A stretch of DNA of 64,000 nt from Nannobrachium achirus (GCA_963921795.1 OY997651.1:54696018-54760017); one strand, 5' to 3'. Shown: positions 38,560 through 51,290, numbered from the stretch's first letter. Program-made: numbers and translations. Notes: generated by a model not told the origin, from the sequence alone.

Positions 38560-38975
38560 ACACACAATGTGACATAGCTCTATTAATGCTGTACCACCTC
38601 CAACTGTCCTATACTGTATATGTTCTTTGTTCTCCCTTATAAACTGTTTTTATTAAATTCTTTTGACACTTGCTTTGGCAATGTAAACATATGTTTTTTC
38701 ACAAAATGTCATGATTAACAAAAAGTATTGAAAAACAGTGTGTATGAGGTAAATAATAGTTTGACAATAACAGCAACTTGAATGTAGTGAGGAACACTGC
38801 TGATTTATCACCCACGGATTATGTCTACTGTTAATCTGTATGTACCCCCTCCAACGGTATACATTTTCCCTCTTCTCAACTGTTTTTATTTTATTTTGGA
38901 CTCCTGCTTTGGCAATGTAAACGTATGTTTTCTCATGCCAATAATGCTCCTTTGAATTGGCAATTCAAAGGAGGG
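38560..38975 (+). mobile_element. LINE 3' tail, two tandem copies
   Basis: GCTTTGGCAATGTAAACATA (38672) and GCTTTGGCAATGTAAACGTA (38909) each end near-identical ~130-bp blocks preceded by ACCTCCAACTGTCC/CCCTCCAACGG. The second continues CTCATGCCAATAATGCTCCT, the same tail as 4744-4960. Confidence 0.55.
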
Positions 38976-39101
38976 CACCCATTTGAACATTGAAAGATCT
39001 ACGCCCATGCTTGAAACCAATGAAATCAGTGCTGCTCTGCGTGTGGGTGCGGTTATGGGATACAAATAGGGAAGTGAAACAAACAGCGCGCCTTTACAAA
39101 C

Positions 39102-40720
39102 ATGACGAGTATACCAGAGAAACTTATCGCGCTGGTATCCAACTACCCCTATTTATATGATGCCACGCATCATCTGCACAAAGATTCAGACGCCACCGCC
39201 CAGGCATGGCGCCTGATTTCAATTGCTATCTGTTTAGATGGTAGGTTGTTTGATAAAGTTTTAATGTTTCCCAGTGAATGTTAATATTAGCTTGTTTCAC
39301 TATATATATTTCCCCTTTAGGCTACATGAAGCTTATCTTATATAGTAACCTATAACACAACGTCACTTGTAAAGTATTATTTATCAATGAAGATATTCAT
39401 ATAATGTCAATATGAGCTATCAACTCCTATCAACTAAAAGCAGATATAAGAGCATGCTAGACCCTGAGATCATATGATCAGTGGTTCATAAACTTTTGAA
39501 ACTCTTGAAAATAGCAGAGCTACAAGTTAACACTGCGGCACAAAGCGATGCGTTGTGAGCTCGTAGATCTGCTTTTGTCACTATTCTTATTTATTATCAT
39601 TTTGTATTTATTTTATTTCTTAGATGTGTGTGTTTGTTTGTTGGGTAAAATGGGATTTTTAGGGGGGGGGGGGGGGGGGTGGGGGGTGTTTGGAATATAT
39701 TTTTTAAACATACAGTAAAAAAGCCAAAAGGTGCAACAAGAATCAACCATGATAGCAATTAGAATTAGAATAGCCTCGAGCTCTTTGTTTTATTGATATA
39801 CATACATACCAACAACCCCATTATATTTCTGCATTACTGTATGTTCGCCACTAGGGGGGCCCGTGGGTTTATAAAACCCATCAACCCTATATAAATTATA
39901 CTGACAGTTGAATAATGTCAACACCACTGATTAAGTACTTCTCCACTGTTCAAAAGTTTTTTTGAATGGCTTGTTATTAATGTAATATTGTCTTCTCTCT
40001 TCACTATAGTGGACACCTGCAAAAAAAAAAAGAAAATGGTAGACCCTGAGGGGCACCTTTGCCAGGGAAAAAAAAAAGGTTGGAAGAGTCACAGAGGAGT
40101 GGTGCTGGGGCCTCCTCCAAACCCATCTGGCATCTGTACTCACTATTATCCTTCCTCACAGACCACATTCAATCAAGAACAACACCATCCAATTTAAACA
40201 GGACAATCCCATCATCTGCCACCCTATACGCCACCTATCCCAACCGTCTCTGCAACCCAGCCAGCCAGCCCAACAGTCTCTACACCCCAGCCAGCCAGCC
40301 CAACAGTCTCTACACCCCAGCCAGTTAACCCAACAGTCTCTACACCCCAGCCAGCCAGCCCTCAACCTACCCCCGCCACACAGGATGACACCCAAGACAA
40401 CTTCACTCTTTTTCTGTCACAACTCAGCCCATCCTAGATATCTCATGTATCCGAAGATGCAACATCCATCCCGCAGTTCCACCTCCCATCACCCACAGTG
40501 CCTCCAGAACCCATTTCCCCCCCAGTACAGTTTGGTGAGGAGGAGGCCCCGGCATCATCGGCAGGGGCAGGGCGAGGTAGAAAAAGGACTCAAAAAAGAA
40601 GACACACAATGTCTGCTTTTGAGCAAAGGGTGGTGGAATCACTGACACGATGTGGCAACCCCCCACCTCCACCCCCACCCCCACAGCGAGATGCTGATGA
40701 ACTATTTTTGTTAAGTTTAT
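39102..40720 (+). pseudogene. MADF-BESS protein gene, decayed copy 1
   Basis: MADF domains bind DNA (Myb/SANT-like) and BESS motifs mediate protein interaction; such pairs occur in host regulators and as accessory proteins of PIF/Harbinger transposons. Exon 1 (39102-39241) starts MTSIPEKLIALVSNYPYLYD, the first MADF helix, and ends at ATGGTAGGT. Exon 2 (from about 40011) continues VDTCKK, then GKKRLEESQRSGAGASSKPI and WHLYSLLSFL, the last MADF helix, a Pro/Thr-rich minisatellite region (CAGCCAGCCC units), SAFEQRVVESL and a BESS-like DADELFLLSL. The reading frame shifts at least twice in exon 2, once within the lysine-coding A-run near 40020-40080, so the copy is broken. It is immediately followed by the OB-fold gene. 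Copy 2 (53120-53790) has a cleaner middle but lacks exon 1. Confidence 0.65.
39503..39575. repeat. palindromic hairpin repeat, subfamily A, eroded
   Basis: TTGAAAATAGCAGAGCTACA and TTGTGAGCTCGTAGATCTGC. It lies in the MADF gene intron. Confidence 0.7.
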
Positions 40721-41919
40721 TTAAAAATCACCGGATTTTAATATGTTCCCCTAAAAATATCAGAACAACAGATGCAAAATGGCGACACCCGCCAAGAAAA
40801 CGAGATTGGACGACATTACAGAACAGACAGACACCGGTTTTCTTTTCAAAGTCACAAATCAAAAAATCAGTCGTAACAATACAAAATATTTCAATTTCAT
40901 ACTTCAAACCGGAGATGATCAATACCACCGAGGAGTTTGTTTCACAGTTAACAAAACACACCGCCTTTGTCAATGCAGAGAAAAATGGAACCCGGTCAAA
41001 TTAACAAACATTGTCAAATCCATCAAAGGTAAGATAACCTATGTCAACGTATTTGATTATTTCATCTTCATTAGTGCTAAAAAATATGAAGTCTACCATA
41101 AGAACTAAGCTTTTATATTTGTATTACAGACGGCAATAACTATGAAATCCAGGTCAACTTCAAGAGCAACATACAACCCACCACCACCGCCATATTCATC
41201 AGGACACCTCCACCAGATCTAAAGACCTACACACTCAGTGACATCAGTCAAGTGAAACATCTCGACAAAGTAAGTAGGCCTAACATGCAGTATTCTCATC
41301 ATTAGACTATTTCCTGTCAGGGCACGTACAATCATACTGAAATTCAATTGAATTCAATTGATTTTCAATATGAATAAGCCTATAACGTTTAGAATAATAA
41401 ACAATAAAATCTGGAAAGGTGCACTGCTAAAATCCCTTCCCTTTAAAAAATATGGTAGGCCTATCTGTGCCCTTAGTAGGCCTAGGCCAATTTGTTTAAG
41501 TTACTATGGTCTTTCAGCGTTTGTATTTTTCCATTGTTCTGGAAAATATTGTAATTTCGAATATAAACTATTTGCAAGATTCTATGACCACTGGTTTTTA
41601 ATTGTTAATTTTAAGTGCGACTGGGAATGTTGAATAACTTACAACATTAACCATTGGCTATTGTAGGAAAGGCGTGAATTGTTCTCTTTCTATCTACAAT
41701 GTGTTTGTTTCATACAAACATTATGATGGCTATTGGCCACAAAGTAAAAAACGATATAAAAACACCGTGGACTCTTTTATGAAAGAAAAGCGTTGCAGAG
41801 GAAAGAGGACAATTTAAACGTTCTATATGGCCGCAAATGTTGGTTGTTTGAGTTGTTAATATAAATAGCAACAGACTAGCCGCACATTGCAACACTAGAT
41901 TCTTTTGTTTTTTGCTTTG

Positions 41920-42400
41920 ATTGTATTAAACTACTTCAAACTCACCAATAGTGTGGCTGTATGGAAAGCCTGGAATTTACTCTTGGTATCTGCAAAGTGT
42001 TTGTTTTTGAAAAATCCACCGTTGAATTGTTATGATTTTATTTTCTGTCAAGAAATCCGAAGACATGTTTTTTTTTCTAAGTCTTGGACTTCGGAAGTGC
42101 TCGTCTTCTATAACACTACGTCCCGCTGCCTCCTGCATTAGGCTATGTGACAGAATCAGCTGGTACACAGGATTGCTAAGTGACTTCCTACGAGCGCTTC
42201 TAAACTCCAGCATTTAGAAACCCGATCACCCGAACTGAATTTCTTGACAGAAGATAAAATCACAACAATTACACTGTGGATTTTTCAGAAACAAACACTT
42301 TGCAGATAGCAAGATTAAATTCCAAGCTTTCCATAGAGCCACAATATTGATGAGTTTGAAGTCGTTTAATACAATCGGATAGTAAAATCGGTAGGGGCTT
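41920..42400. repeat. inverted-repeat element, ~150-bp arms
   Basis: ATCTGCAAAGTGTTTGTTTT...TGTCAAGAAATCCG at 41989-42060 is mirrored by TTCTTGACAGAAGATAAAAT...AAACAAACACTTTGCAGATA at 42240-42310. The outer arms TTGATTGTATTAAACTACTT/GTTTAATACAATCGGA continue the palindrome. Further eroded pieces follow at 42535-42670 and 42900-42980. Confidence 0.65.
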
Positions 42401-43110
42401 TGTCCCTACAATCATGCGTAAGCTACAATGGTACACAATTTACTTTGGGAAATTGGTCTTCAGAGAGTAACTAAGTAGATTTCCAATCATTTTACTTACT
42501 CCACTACATCTTGGATTCAATTAGCCGCAAATTGCAACACTAGATAAAAAAAAAAACGTTATTTTATTGCGGCTCTGCGGTAAGCTTGAATTATCCTCCT
42601 TACATCTGCAAAGTGTGTCAGAAAAATCCACCGTATACATGTTATGAGCTACTTACTTTCTGTCAAATTCGGTTTAGGTGATAACTGATAACTGCTGAAA
42701 TTTGGAAGCACTTCTGGGAAATCACTAAGTGGTTCTAACCATCTGGTTCTAATTTGGAACCATTATAATGCAGGAGGCCGCGGGAAAATCTTTATAAAGG
42801 AAAAAAAGAGCGGGGCGGGGGGGGGGGGGGAACATGGTTGGATTTATAGACATAAACTAGCTCATAGTCATAACGTGTCTATGGTGGATCTGAAACAAAT
42901 AATTAACAGATGGAAAGGGGATAATTCAAGCTTTCCATAGAGCCATTGAGTTTAATACAATCAGATTGCAAAAAGAAAAAAATAAAAACATTTTGATCCA
43001 TTTAATATATGGGATTTGCGGCTATAGGGTCCAATGATTGTACTTTTAGTCCACTACATTTATTTGAAACCATAGTAGCCTATAGTTACTTTGCACATAT
43101 TAATTACAAT

Positions 43111-44053
43111 TAGGGATGCCCCGATCAGGTTTTTTTTGCTCCCGATCCGATACCGATCAAATATTATTGCTTCCGATTCGATCCCGATCTTTCCCGATCC
43201 GATCTTTTGGCAAGGCATTAAGAAGAAAAAAAAATTCTATTCATTCTATCACTTGGTTCTCAACCTTTTCAGGCCGTGACCCCCAAAATAATCATATTTT
43301 AACTGGGGACCCCCGACCCTGAAGAGTTGAGGAAGTATATTTTGTATAACACGGTTCTATTGTGAAAATAGCAGATCTACATGCTCACAACGCCTCGCAA
43401 CGCGAGGAGTTGTGAGCATGTAGATCGGCTATTTTCACAATTTCTGGCTTTAATATTTGACAATTTGGCCAATGTTTAATTTGTCATTTTAGAGGTATTA
43501 AAAAGTCCTTAATTTTTCACTTTCGAAATGTGCAGATACCCTCTATACACTTAAACTTTATGTTGATTTGTTTACTGTTGAGAGAGAAAACAATGTTGCA
43601 CATTAAGTTAATCATCTGGGGACCCCCCCTGGGGGTCCCGACCCACAGGTTGAGAACCACTGAGCTAGTTGACAGTGCAGAGAGACATAATTGCCTTCCT
43701 TTGATCCATTAGCAAGGGGCCAATTACTACTTATTGGCATCAGCTGCCAGCTGTACACAGAGTCTGACACAATCACCTTCCCTCTGCAGTGCTCTGTCTG
43801 TCTCATTTCTCCAAAAGCCCTTGAATATGATTGAAAATGATTAAGGATTACTGTGATTATGGTAAGCTTACATTTCATATCGCATTCACCTTACCTGTAA
43901 CTTTCAGTACTCCCAGAAAATATTTTTTTGAAAAAAAAAAAAAAAAAAAAAAAAACTTTTTTTTCCCCGATTTTTTTTCCCCGATCTCCGATCTTATAAA
44001 AACGGCCATATCGGCGGCCGATCCGATCACGTGATCGGGATCGGGCAACACTA
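43111..44053. mobile_element. hAT-type MITE with perfect 8-bp duplication
   Basis: ATTACAAT occurs at 43103-43110 and 44054-44061. The ends are TAGGGATGCCCCGATCAGG and GGGATCGGGCAACACTA, with 'CCGATC' repeats near both ends. A second hAT-type MITE (about 43250-43663, TTGGTTCTCAACC...GGTTGAGAACCACTG) is nested inside and itself holds a hairpin repeat. Confidence 0.85.
43363..43441. repeat. palindromic hairpin repeat, subfamily A variant, intact
   Basis: TGAAAATAGCAGATCTACAT and its inverse ATGTAGATCGGCTATTTTCA; inner arms CACAACGCCTCGC and GCGAGGAGTTGTG. Both arms carry CTACATGC/GCATGTAG instead of the usual CTACAAGC/GCTTGTAG, so the arm change is matched on the two sides. Confidence 0.9.
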
Positions 44054-44108
44054 ATTACAATGTTATAAACATGCATAAACCACGTTTGCCCTATTTTATA
44101 TCTAAGCT

Positions 44109-44185
44109 ATGTGATAATGGCCGATCTACAAGCTCACAACACATGGCATGACAGTGTGTTGTAAGCAAGATCTGCTATATTCAAA
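44109..44185. repeat. palindromic hairpin repeat, subfamily A, eroded
   Basis: GATAATGGCCGATCTACAAG and GTTGTAAGCAAGATCTGCTA. Confidence 0.7.
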
Positions 44186-44214
44186 CATTTTGTACGTTTG
44201 TTACTTTTAACTAG

Positions 44215-44355
<141 letters not shown>

Positions 44356-45199
44356 TCTCTTGTACCCAAACTAAATATATCTTTTGTCTTTCCCCATCAG
44401 ATTGGACAAATCACAATAAAAATCCTCGACAGCCAACCAGAAGAAACAGTAACCACGTACCAAGGACTCACAAAAACACAACAATTTGAAATTTCCGATC
44501 ATACCGAGAAACAGCTGCTAGTAGCCTGGGGAGATCAACTCCCCAGGCTAGAAATTGGCAAATCATACATCATCACTAATCTCAAGGTCCGTCATTACCC
44601 AAAACATTCCATCAACTGCACCACAGAAACTACAATAAACTCATCCGAAGACCTGGACATTCCCCAAGCCATCACTTCATTATGTTTCAAAAGGATTCCA
44701 CAACTGCCCAAGGAACAATTCAAGCCACACACATCACTTCACGTTTCACCTGCAATCACTGCAAAAAATTTCAACCGGTCACTTTTAATTTGAATGCAAA
44801 AACCACCCGCTGTACACACTGCAATATGCTCCAGAAAACGACAGCCTACAAATCAACTACATCTGGGACACTCATAATAAACACGGACAATACAGACATT
44901 AAACTATCTACAGTACACCACATTCCGTCATAATATCATACCTCACCAAAAATAACCTCTCACACATTTCTGAAAATGCAAATCACATCGAACAACACTT
45001 CATAGAACAGGAACATTTCACCTTCACTTACTCCCTTGCATCACTCACCTTAATAGCACTATCACCAGTAACCCCACACAGCACTCCAGGACCATCATTG
45101 CCAAGCTCTTCAGGACCACCATCTCAAACATCACAACCATCATCATCACCAGAGTTGGATATTGCAGACTTGCTTAAAGGACAAACATGGAAGTAATTG

Positions 45200-45530
45200 T
45201 ATTTTTTTTTTCTGTTTTTGATCACACTATGAAATAATACATTTTTCTTTAAGACACATATTTTGTATCTTCATTCTTTAAAATGCAAATGGATGTTCTA
45301 GCTAACTCAAACTCTCAATTCAAAGCATTTGTTAAATCTATCTAAGTATTCAAGACATATTACGAAATGCCACATAATCTCAATTTTACCTGTTAAACCT
45401 TGACCAAATGGTTGTTTTTGTTGTATGCTTTTTCTTCCCTGGGGGAAGTTCTCTCAACGTGATACAAATAGATTTTTTTTAGAAGTTTAATAGAACTTAA
45501 ATGTATTATGCGATAATTAAGTACAACCAT
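45200..45530. other. no gene seen
   Basis: 3' flank of the OB-fold gene; AT-rich, no recognisable feature. Confidence 0.4.
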
Positions 45531-45534
45531 ATTA

Positions 45535-48028
45535 GACAGGGCTAACGGTGTAAAAACCTGATTAAAGGTTGTACCAAACTTTTCTAAATTGATTCTTATG
45601 TATTTTTTCCTGTAGAATCCATTTCTGCAATATACATTTTTATATCGCGCATAATTAATGAGATAATTAGCATTTTTGACTAATTATGCTAATTATCTCA
45701 TTAATTATGCACAATACAACAATATACTTTTCAGAAATGGATTCTACGGGAAGAATTACATAAAGATCAACTGAGAAAAGTGTGGTAAACCCTTTTATCA
45801 ATTTTTGATGAATTCTTTCCCGTTCTTTCTGCCCATGTGTCAAATTATTTGTAACATGGGTGGAAATGACAGGACAAACCCTATTTAAAAAATGATAAAA
45901 GGGTTTACCAAACTTTTCTCTGTTGATTCTTATGTATTTTTTCCTGTAGAATCCATTTCTGCAATATACATTTTTGTATTGTGCATCATTAATGAGTTAA
46001 TTAGCATATTTGAAGCATATTTGACATATGAGGGGAAATAACACGAAAAACCTATAACAATTTGATAAAAGGGTTTAACAAACTTTACTCAGTTGATCCT
46101 TGTGTATTTTTTCCTGTACAATCCATTTCTGCTATGTACATTTTTGTATTGTGCATATTTAATGAGATAATTAGCATATTTGACACATCGGTGGAAATAA
46201 CAGGGCAAACCCTATATCAATTCTTTCAATGGACTACAGTACTGTAACGAGTACAGTAGAGTACAGTAAGTTACAGTACAGTAAGGTACGGTACAGTACA
46301 GTACAGTAAGGTACAGTACTGTAAGGTACAGTAGAGTATAGTACAGTAAGATACAGTACAGCAAAGTACAGTAGGTTACAGTACAGTAAGGTACGGTACA
46401 GTACAGTACAGTAAGGTACAGTACTGTAAGGTACAGTAGAGTATAGTACAGTAAGATACAGTACAGCAAAGTACAGTAGAGTACAGTACAGTAAGATACA
46501 GTACAGCAAGGTACAGTAGAGTACAGTACAGTAAGGTACAGTAGAGTACAGTAAAGTACAGTAAGGTAAAGTACAGTACAGTAAAGTACAGCAGAGTACA
46601 GTAAAGTACAGTACAGTAAAGTACAGTAAAGTACAGTAGAGTACAGTTGAGTACAGTACAGTAAGGTAAAGTACAGTAAGGTACAGTAGTGTACAGTCAA
46701 GTACAGTACATTAAATTACAGTAAAGTACAGTAAGGTACAGTACAGTACAGTACAGTACACACAGGGTATAGCTGCTCAGATTCACCGCTCCACTGTACC
46801 CTACCTTACTGTACTTTACCTTACTGTACCTTACTGCGCTGTACTGTACTGTACCTTACTGTACTGTACTTCGCAGTACTCTACTGTACCTTACTGTACT
46901 GTACTTGACTGTACCTTACTGCACTTTACCTTACTGTACTGTACTCAACTGTACTCTACTGTACTTTACTGTACTCTGCTATACCTTACTGTTCTGTACT
47001 CAACTGTACTCTACTGTACTTTACTGTACTTTACTGTACTCTGCTGTACCTTACTGTACTGTACTCTACTGTACCGTACCGTACCGTACCGTACCGTACT
47101 GTTTTGTACTGTACTGTACCTTACTGTACTGTACTTTAATGTACTCTACTGTACCTAAGAGTACTGTAGTCCATTAAAAGAATTGTTATAGGGTTTGCCC
47201 TGTTATTTCCACCGATGTGTCAAATATGCTAATTATCTAATTATATATGCACAATACAAAAATGTACATGGCAGAAATGGATTCTAGAGGGAAAAATACA
47301 TAAGGATCAACTGAGAAAGGTTTGTTAAACCCTTTTATCAAATTGTTATAGGGTTTGCCCTGTTATTTCCGCCCATGTGTCAAATATGCTAATTATCTCA
47401 TTAATGATGCACAATACAAAAATGTATATTGCAGAAATGGATTCTACAGGAAAAAATACATAAGAATCAACTGAGAAAAGTTTGTTAAACCCCTTTATCA
47501 AATTGTTATAGGTTTTTCCTGTTGTTTCCCCTCATATGTCAAATATGCTTCAAATATGCTAATTAACTCATTAATGATGCACAATACAAAAATGTATATT
47601 GCAGAAATGGATTCTACAGGAAAAAATACATAAGAATCAACAGAGAAAAGTTTGGTAAACCCTTTTATCATTTTTTAAATAGGGTTTGTCCTGTCATTTC
47701 CACCCATGTTACAAATAATTTGACACATGGGCAGAAAGAACGGGAAAGAATTCATCAAAAATTGATAAAAGGGTCTACCACACTTTTCTCAGCTGACCTT
47801 TATGTAATTCTTCCCGTAGAATCCATTTCTGCAAAGTATATTGTTGTATTGTGCATAATTAATGAGATAATTAGCATAATTAGTCAAAAATGCTAATTAT
47901 CTCATTAATTATGCGCGATATAAAAATGTATATTGCAGAAATGGATTCTACAGGAAAAAATACATAAGAATCAATTGAGAAAAGTTTGGTACACCCTTTA
48001 ATCAGGTTTTTACACCGTTAGCCCTGTC
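45535..48028. mobile_element. 2.5-kb near-continuous palindrome (fold-back element)
   Basis: The outermost GACAGGGCTAACGGTGTAAA at 45535 is mirrored at the right end (TTTACACCGTTAGCCCTGTC, ending 48028 with one mismatch). Each arm (~1.2 kb) contains four tandem ~150-240-bp units sharing TTCCTGTAGAATCCATTTCT and AATGAGATAATTAGCAT. The inner third of each arm is a run of TACAGTA/TACTGTA units (46229-46760 and 46790-47165). Only about 35 bp around 46761-46795 are unpaired. TA lies at both edges. No protein is encoded. Confidence 0.9.
46229..47165. repeat. TACAGTA / TACTGTA degenerate tandem arrays, mirrored
   Basis: About 530 bp of (A/G)GTACAGTA units are followed by about 375 bp of the inverse TACTGTAC units. 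Tyr-Cys-Thr-Leu-Leu open frames over them are artefacts. Confidence 0.95.
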
Positions 48029-48029
48029 T

Positions 48030-48570
48030 ATATAGCCTAACAATGATTAAAGTATGCTACCCATCAAAAGCAAACTTAGAGGGATCATTTGTTTTAAAGA
48101 AAATAAATACTGCTACTACGAAATTGATGAATTGGGACATGCACATCACCAAATGTTACTTCTACCAAAAGTAGCCTATGGATCAAATCATTGTCATTCA
48201 CAAAATGAATAAATCCTTATAGATAGGCTATAACTAAATGTTGATCTGATCGTTCTTGGCTTCTTTTTTTTGATACATTCTTAAACAGAAGTTACATTAT
48301 ATAGCTTAGTGATGCATCAGTCAACAAATGTTGACTGAAAACTCAATGTCAAGTAAAGGTGAAACCGAAAATGGACCAACAGACATACAAAGTATTACAT
48401 TATATCTATTAACGTGGTGTAGGCCTACAAATGACCAATAATTGACAAACATGGTAACCAAAGACACACCCAACACCTCATGAGTGTGGCTACTTAAACA
48501 CTGATTGTGTGGTGGCTATAAAGGCCCACAGTCAGTTCCCTCATGATCATACTACAAAACAATTAAATGA
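48030..48570. other. no gene seen
   Basis: AT-rich non-coding sequence. Confidence 0.4.
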
Positions 48571-48572
48571 AT

Positions 48573-49238
48573 TAACTCACTTAGCGCCGAGCGACTTTCG
48601 GGGCGACTAACTAATGATGGCGTTTAGTGCCGAGCGACAAAGAGCGACTTTTATATAAAAGCATTGTTTAAGCTTTTAATTTGGGTTGATAGACGGAGCG
48701 GAACGGTTAGCTTACCTTCGACTAGCATACAGACGAAAACCGTGAAAAAAAAGGATACGATTATGACGTCACCTTTAAGCCATAGCTTCCTGTTTACGTA
48801 GGCCTCTGTTAGCCGCTAGGCTCAATGCAAACCATCCGACCCTCACGTAGCTTCACTAGGTCGGATTTTGATTCGGAAACTTTCTGTGTGGCATCTATAT
48901 ACGTTCCGATGCCCATACCAATGGTGGTTTGAGACGATCAAGCACGAATTGAACAGTATTGAGCTCAAATGGCGGCCCGCGGCCTGTCCATTGAATGTCA
49001 ATGGAGAGCATGTCATCGTACCATCCTGTTATGTCCTGAACCTTGCTTTTATTCTGACTTAACATGGGACCATGCAAAGTCTATGGGCTATGGCTCACTC
49101 TAGTGGTCATCTTGTGGTATCCGCAGGCACGGGCACCTGGTTATGTAATGTGATTTTGGGGATTCAATATAGCTATTTCCTGGCGTTATAAGCGCAGATT
49201 CATATTGAAATCTGGCTCGCTCTGCGCTAAGTGAGTTA
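48573..49238. mobile_element. 666-bp MITE with inverted ends
   Basis: The ends TAACTCACTTAGCGCCGAGC and GCTCTGCGCTAAGTGAGTTA are inverse copies with few mismatches. The class is not determined, and no transposase is present. Confidence 0.75.
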
Positions 49239-49314
49239 GCCAGAGGACAACACTTAAATTATTCAGCCAATGGTGTTGGGTTACAAACTGAAGCTCAGAG
49301 CAGAGGGAGGTTAT

Positions 49315-49942
49315 TCAGGCAAAGTTTTTCTTCAGGAAGTTGATAAGCCTGTTGGAGGAGGAATCATGGGACGTGACTTCAGAGTTATCTTTGGGCTCTG
49401 GTTCGATCTGCTTGGCCAGCTGCTTGCCTAGCTCGACCCTATGGGAAGGGAAGACAACAACTTTGTCAAACAATCCAAAAAACACATTTCAAATGTTGAA
49501 CAAAATTCTTTTTTATATATATTTTTTACATGCAACAAAACAGCTAAGGCCATCCACACCAATGCAACGCCTTGCAACTACAATTGGGGGTAATGGTTGC
49601 GAGTAGTTGCATGTTGCAAGGCGAATCATTGGTGTGGTTTGGCTTAAAGATGTTATTTCCAATTCATCGTCATAGTTGATATGTCCTCAAAAATATTACA
49701 AGTTTACCCAAGATTCGTTAAGTACTGTATGTAGTTTGTATAATTTATGTGGCTGGGTTTTTAACTTACCCCCACTGGTCATAGCAGTTGATGTCTTTTT
49801 TTGTGCTCATACATGGCTGTAAAACAGGACATCAGATCAGAGGTCCTCCCAGGCCGCTGGCCTCCAGCTCTTTGCAGGCCTCATCTGAGGTCTTCCCCTT
49901 CATCAGCGCTTTTGTCTGGGGCAGAAAGTTGGCCACCAGGAT
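49315..49942 (-). pseudogene. gpi: glucose-6-phosphate isomerase (GPI), decayed C-terminal exons
   Basis: GPI interconverts glucose-6-phosphate and fructose-6-phosphate in glycolysis. Three minus-strand exon remnants are visible. At 49942 to about 49842: ILVANFLPQTKALMKGKTSD...KELEASG. At 49816-49770: AMYEHK joined directly to KDINCYDQWG, lacking about eight residues (IFVQGIIW in the family). At 49438-49315: [18 protein letters not shown]...[20 protein letters not shown] and stop. The exon borders (TTACAG acceptor, GGGTAAGT donor, CCCATAG acceptor) are still good and in phase. The exon coding PHKVFEGNRPTNSIVFTKL... is missing and the first remnant runs into a stop. It is therefore an unprocessed, partly deleted duplicate rather than a working gene. 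No upstream gpi exon is seen. Confidence 0.75.
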
Positions 49943-50159
49943 CTGAACAACCAAAGAAAGAATCAGAACAGACTATTAATTTGAACACATAAGTTGAACT
50001 GGTCAAAGATAACGCATAGGAAAAGTGACATTCACAAAGGTCCTTAGGAATTTACAGCAGTGGTCAGCAAGTAAATCTGACCTCAGGCGAATTATTTTCT
50101 AAGCCATTAGATGGCACACAATCTATACTATAATTTTGCGAATGTCTGAGTGAGTGAGT

Positions 50160-50162
50160 GAG

Positions 50163-50247
<85 letters not shown>

Positions 50248-50248
50248 G
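50160..50248. repeat. (TGTC)n microsatellite
   Basis: About 22 TGTC units. Confidence 0.95.
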
Positions 50249-50507
50249 AAACAGCGTTTCTCCTCAGTGGCTGGAGCAATTGATCTGAAATCGCATCACC
50301 ATTAGCATATGAACACACCTGACATAACTGTGAAGCCCGTTTGTCACTTTCACAAATCGTATGCTGTATATTAGCATTTTTATGGTGCACAGCCTGTTCA
50401 GCTCAGCCTGTTGTCAGGGTTACGGTCCGTTCCTCCAGGCCATGGGATCCCAGAGCCCCACACACACCTCTCTCACAGTTAGGAATGTTGCAGTGAAGAG
50501 ACACACG

Positions 50508-50510
<3 letters not shown>

Positions 50511-50587
<77 letters not shown>
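50511..50587. repeat. (TC)n microsatellite
   Basis: About 38 TC units. Confidence 0.95.
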
Positions 50588-50591
<4 letters not shown>

Positions 50592-50599
50592 TCATGGGT

Positions 50600-51290
50600 C
50601 ATGCATGCACCGGGTCATCTTCCAACGGGTATGGAAAAAACTATGTGGAGACAGTAAGTGCATACATCCCCATACCTCTATTCACCTAATTTTGCTGTTA
50701 AATTATTTGTATCCATCATAAATATACACTCCTCCATGGGCTGCTCCTTACATTATGATGCTCCCACATATTCTCACGCATGCACCAGTTACAGTAACTT
50801 GGAGCACATATCTTTGAACGGGCAAGGTCTAGTCAATGGCTAATTTAGGAAGTGGAACATGCTACAAAACATCTTATATACACAACAACTATATTGCTAT
50901 AAAAAGGTTTATAAAAGTTTGTGTGGTGGTAAAACTAATAAATGTGTGTGATCAAAATGTTATAGTTGAGGATAGAAAATTCTTGTGTAATCATTTTGTG
51001 CAGGCACCATCCTCAAGTGTGGCACTATTAGGACCTTTTTTTGACAGACTATCATAACATCTTTTCAAAGATGACCCCTTTCATGGTTCAAGGTCTCTAG
51101 ATGAACCTAGAGAAACTGTGTATTTTTGTAGGATACCATGTTATTGTGCATTCAATACTATGCTATTAAAATAAAATATATTCATGCTTTTATTTTTTGT
51201 GTTGGCTGTACCACTGCCATTTATAAACATAACCAATGTCAATACTATCAATCTATCACTAACAATCTGTCAACTTTTTTCTCCAACAAT
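50600..51290. other. no gene seen
   Basis: Short open frames only. A hAT-type end (GGACCCCCTGTTGAAGACCC) lies at 51296-51357. Confidence 0.4.

Noticed and set aside
46212-46700. 162-codon Tyr-Cys-Thr-Leu-rich open frame
   Set aside because: It is produced by the TACTGTA tandem array; stops are absent because of the repeat unit.
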